Below are positions 63,901-64,000 of a stretch of 64,000 bases of DNA, one piece after another. Under the pieces are notes generated by a model. That model worked only from the letters and a program-made list of their open reading frames with translations. It did not search any database and had not been told where the DNA came from. The stretch is from Pyrinomonadaceae bacterium (lineage in GTDB: Bacteria; Acidobacteriota; Blastocatellia; Pyrinomonadales; Pyrinomonadaceae): assembly GCA_019694345.1 (NCBI GenBank), contig JAIBCA010000001.1:31069-95068 (forward strand), written 5' to 3'. Position numbers and translations under genes: made by a program. How positions within the stretch are numbered: position 1 is the first letter of the stretch; each line of letters begins with the position of its first letter.

Positions 63901-64000
63901 GCACGGCGGGCCTGCTGGCGGTGCAGTTCGGCCAGACGGGCGACAGGACCGTTCCGGGTGACTATACAGGCGACGGCAAGGCGGACATCGCGTATTTCCG
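60936..64000 (+). CDS. giant secreted beta-propeller protein with C-terminal FG-GAP-like repeats (3' end cut by window)
   Basis: The frame is open from the ATG at 60936 (with AAGGAG upstream) to the window end, 1021 codons. A signal peptide (FFAVFGLIVLVLFAAAAFFLP, ending near EAQS) is followed by sortilin/BNR-type propeller repeats: IAVHPTNPNIVYVGAAQGGLYRSTDGGTNW, then similar blades through VVDPLNSNTLYAGTDIGVYKSSDAGATW. At about residue 830 it switches to tandem repeats with the DFDGDNKTD...FRP consensus, each 44-45 residues, that probably bind Ca2+. It is a large extracellular or surface protein, possibly adhesin or glycan-related. No sialidase catalytic set was identified; the C-terminal sorting signal, if any, lies outside the window. 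Confidence 0.85.
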   Translation, partial: MKKFFAVFGLIVLVLFAAAAFFLPLESSEAQSDLGVDPAEPDMPRIWDRSRSTFGKEEFLKERADAYAIKRGIVDGKLPDPGLRSSAVEKMEKQEVARDRMPDSDSKNALLAAWSPIGPNPIPNGSFPWSGRVISIAVHPTNPNIVYVGAAQGGLYRSTDGGTNWTALMDNALSLAIGAIAISPSQPETIYVGTGEPNFSSDSFFGVGIYRIDNASTTANISGPFNKTAANADIFTGRGIGEIIVHPTNPNVIFVASTSGVGGISGSANNVLPSRGIYRSDNAAGASPTFTKMTGLAANANASVRDLAIDPNDPNILIANAIIGGGTGGIYRSTNAMAADPTTATFTLVEVFNSTSTSELTAEFAAIHPVGNADATFYAATGNLGGRVLRSTNGGATWVQQIDNNFCTPQCFYDIGVAVDPTNADKLYLAGSPNMVIGFSTNAGVSFTNSGAGVHVDSHAIAVSPSDPNTLYLGTDGGIYKSINGASSLTSLNNSQFFATQFMGISVHPTDPNFTIGGTQDNGTNYYSPAGTWARVDGGDGGYTVIDQNAADTTNVRMYHTYYNSISGALVGYATRGTTSASWVFRGCNGAAANGINCTDTAVLFYAPLESGPGNPNTIYYGTDRVYRSNDTGVSHTVVSQAPIESGVAVSAIGISPQDDNVRLVGLANGGIYGTTTGSSTLTNLDLGGTIPNFFISRAVIDPNNVNTAYVTMSGFGFAQVYKTTNLNSGTPTWTPAAGSGGTALPLVPVSGFVVDPLNSNTLYAGTDIGVYKSSDAGATWAPFGTGLPRVAVFDIAIAPGSPRKLRIATHGKGMYEISLATAPVVRSPFDFDGDNKTDVSIFRPAPGEWWYSKSSNGGNGAVTFGTSSDTLTPADYTGDAKTDIAFFRPSTGNWYVLRSEDLTFYAFPFGTTGDVPVPADYDGDGKSDAAVFRPSANTWYISNSGGGTTITGFGAAGDLPVPADYDGDGKADVGIYRPGPGQWWIQRSTAGLLAVQFGQTGDRTVPGDYTGDGKADIAYF
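63426..64000 (+). repeat. tandem FG-GAP/VCBS-like repeat units within the giant secreted protein
   Basis: Five units begin at 63426, 63561, 63696, 63828 and 63960, so periods are 135, 135, 132 and 132 bp. Each starts with D-[FY]-[DT]-G-D-x-K-[TSA]-D, continues to [FY]-R-P and an aromatic W-W-Y/W-Y block. The array continues past the window. Confidence 0.9.

Noticed and set aside
63426..64000. CRISPR-like array suggested by regular spacing
   Set aside because: The 132-135 bp period lies in one open frame and encodes DxDGD...FRP units; there are no short identical repeats with unique spacers.

Overview
The window looks like chromosomal DNA of an Acidobacteriota bacterium, probably class Blastocatellia (Pyrinomonadaceae-like). 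This is inferred from the moderate-to-high GC content, the protein style, a giant secreted protein ending in DxDGDxKxD...RP repeats, abundant small REP-like palindromes, and a divergent type VI secretion system (T6SS). No rRNA, tRNA or CRISPR was seen.

Layout. (1) 1-4518, plus strand: the end of a DUF302 protein, a secreted kelch-like protein, a trans-sulfuration PLP enzyme and class II fumarase, closed by a hairpin terminator at 4637-4672. (2) 4679-31995, minus strand: one long T6SS locus transcribed from about 32 kb towards 4.7 kb. In transcription order it holds a tail-anchored protein, three FHA-membrane-transglycosylase-like proteins, a YkgJ-type cysteine-cluster protein, tssK, tssL, tssM, tagJ, tssA, tssB, tssC, hcp, tssE, tssF, tssG, clpV, a caspase-like protein, a VgrG fused to an HExxH metallopeptidase domain, a membrane-anchored unknown and a PAAR tip protein. 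cbs lies 17 bp upstream and may be co-transcribed. No tssJ, no PpkA/PppA and no peptidoglycan-binding domain on TssL are visible. (3) 33533-37508, minus: thiO, a TlpA-like thioredoxin protein, a methyltransferase and a glycerophosphodiesterase, probably one operon. (4) 37618-46325: NAD-type isocitrate dehydrogenase, small secreted and membrane proteins, an Xaa-Pro aminopeptidase, a tandem pair of unknown membrane proteins and queE-queC. (5) 46369-50649, minus: an M16 peptidase and a secreted M14 carboxypeptidase, separated by a REP-associated tyrosine transposase (RAYT) flanked by inverted 35-bp REP copies. A second kind of palindrome pair sits in frame inside the M14 gene. (6) 50795-60752, plus: an Mg2+-type P-ATPase, a broken copy of an OPT transporter 5' end, an orphan ribbon-helix-helix regulator with phased repeats upstream, the intact OPT transporter, a lipoprotein, a PilZ protein, a Gfo/Idh/MocA oxidoreductase and an M19 dipeptidase. 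(7) 60936 to the end: the first 1021 codons of a giant secreted beta-propeller/FG-GAP-like protein, preceded by a roughly 130-nt leader.

How the genes fit together. The T6SS part encodes sheath (TssB/C), tube (Hcp), baseplate (TssE/F/G/K/A), membrane complex (TssL/M), recycling ATPase (ClpV) and an armed tip (VgrG-metallopeptidase plus PAAR). The most unusual part is the trio of FHA-TM-transglycosylase-like proteins. Only the middle one keeps the catalytic Glu, which suggests a phosphothreonine-sensing, cell-wall-engaging module in place of TssJ or an OmpA-like anchor. The caspase-like protein between clpV and vgrG is a second unexplained component. hcp is bracketed by two intrinsic-terminator-like hairpins.
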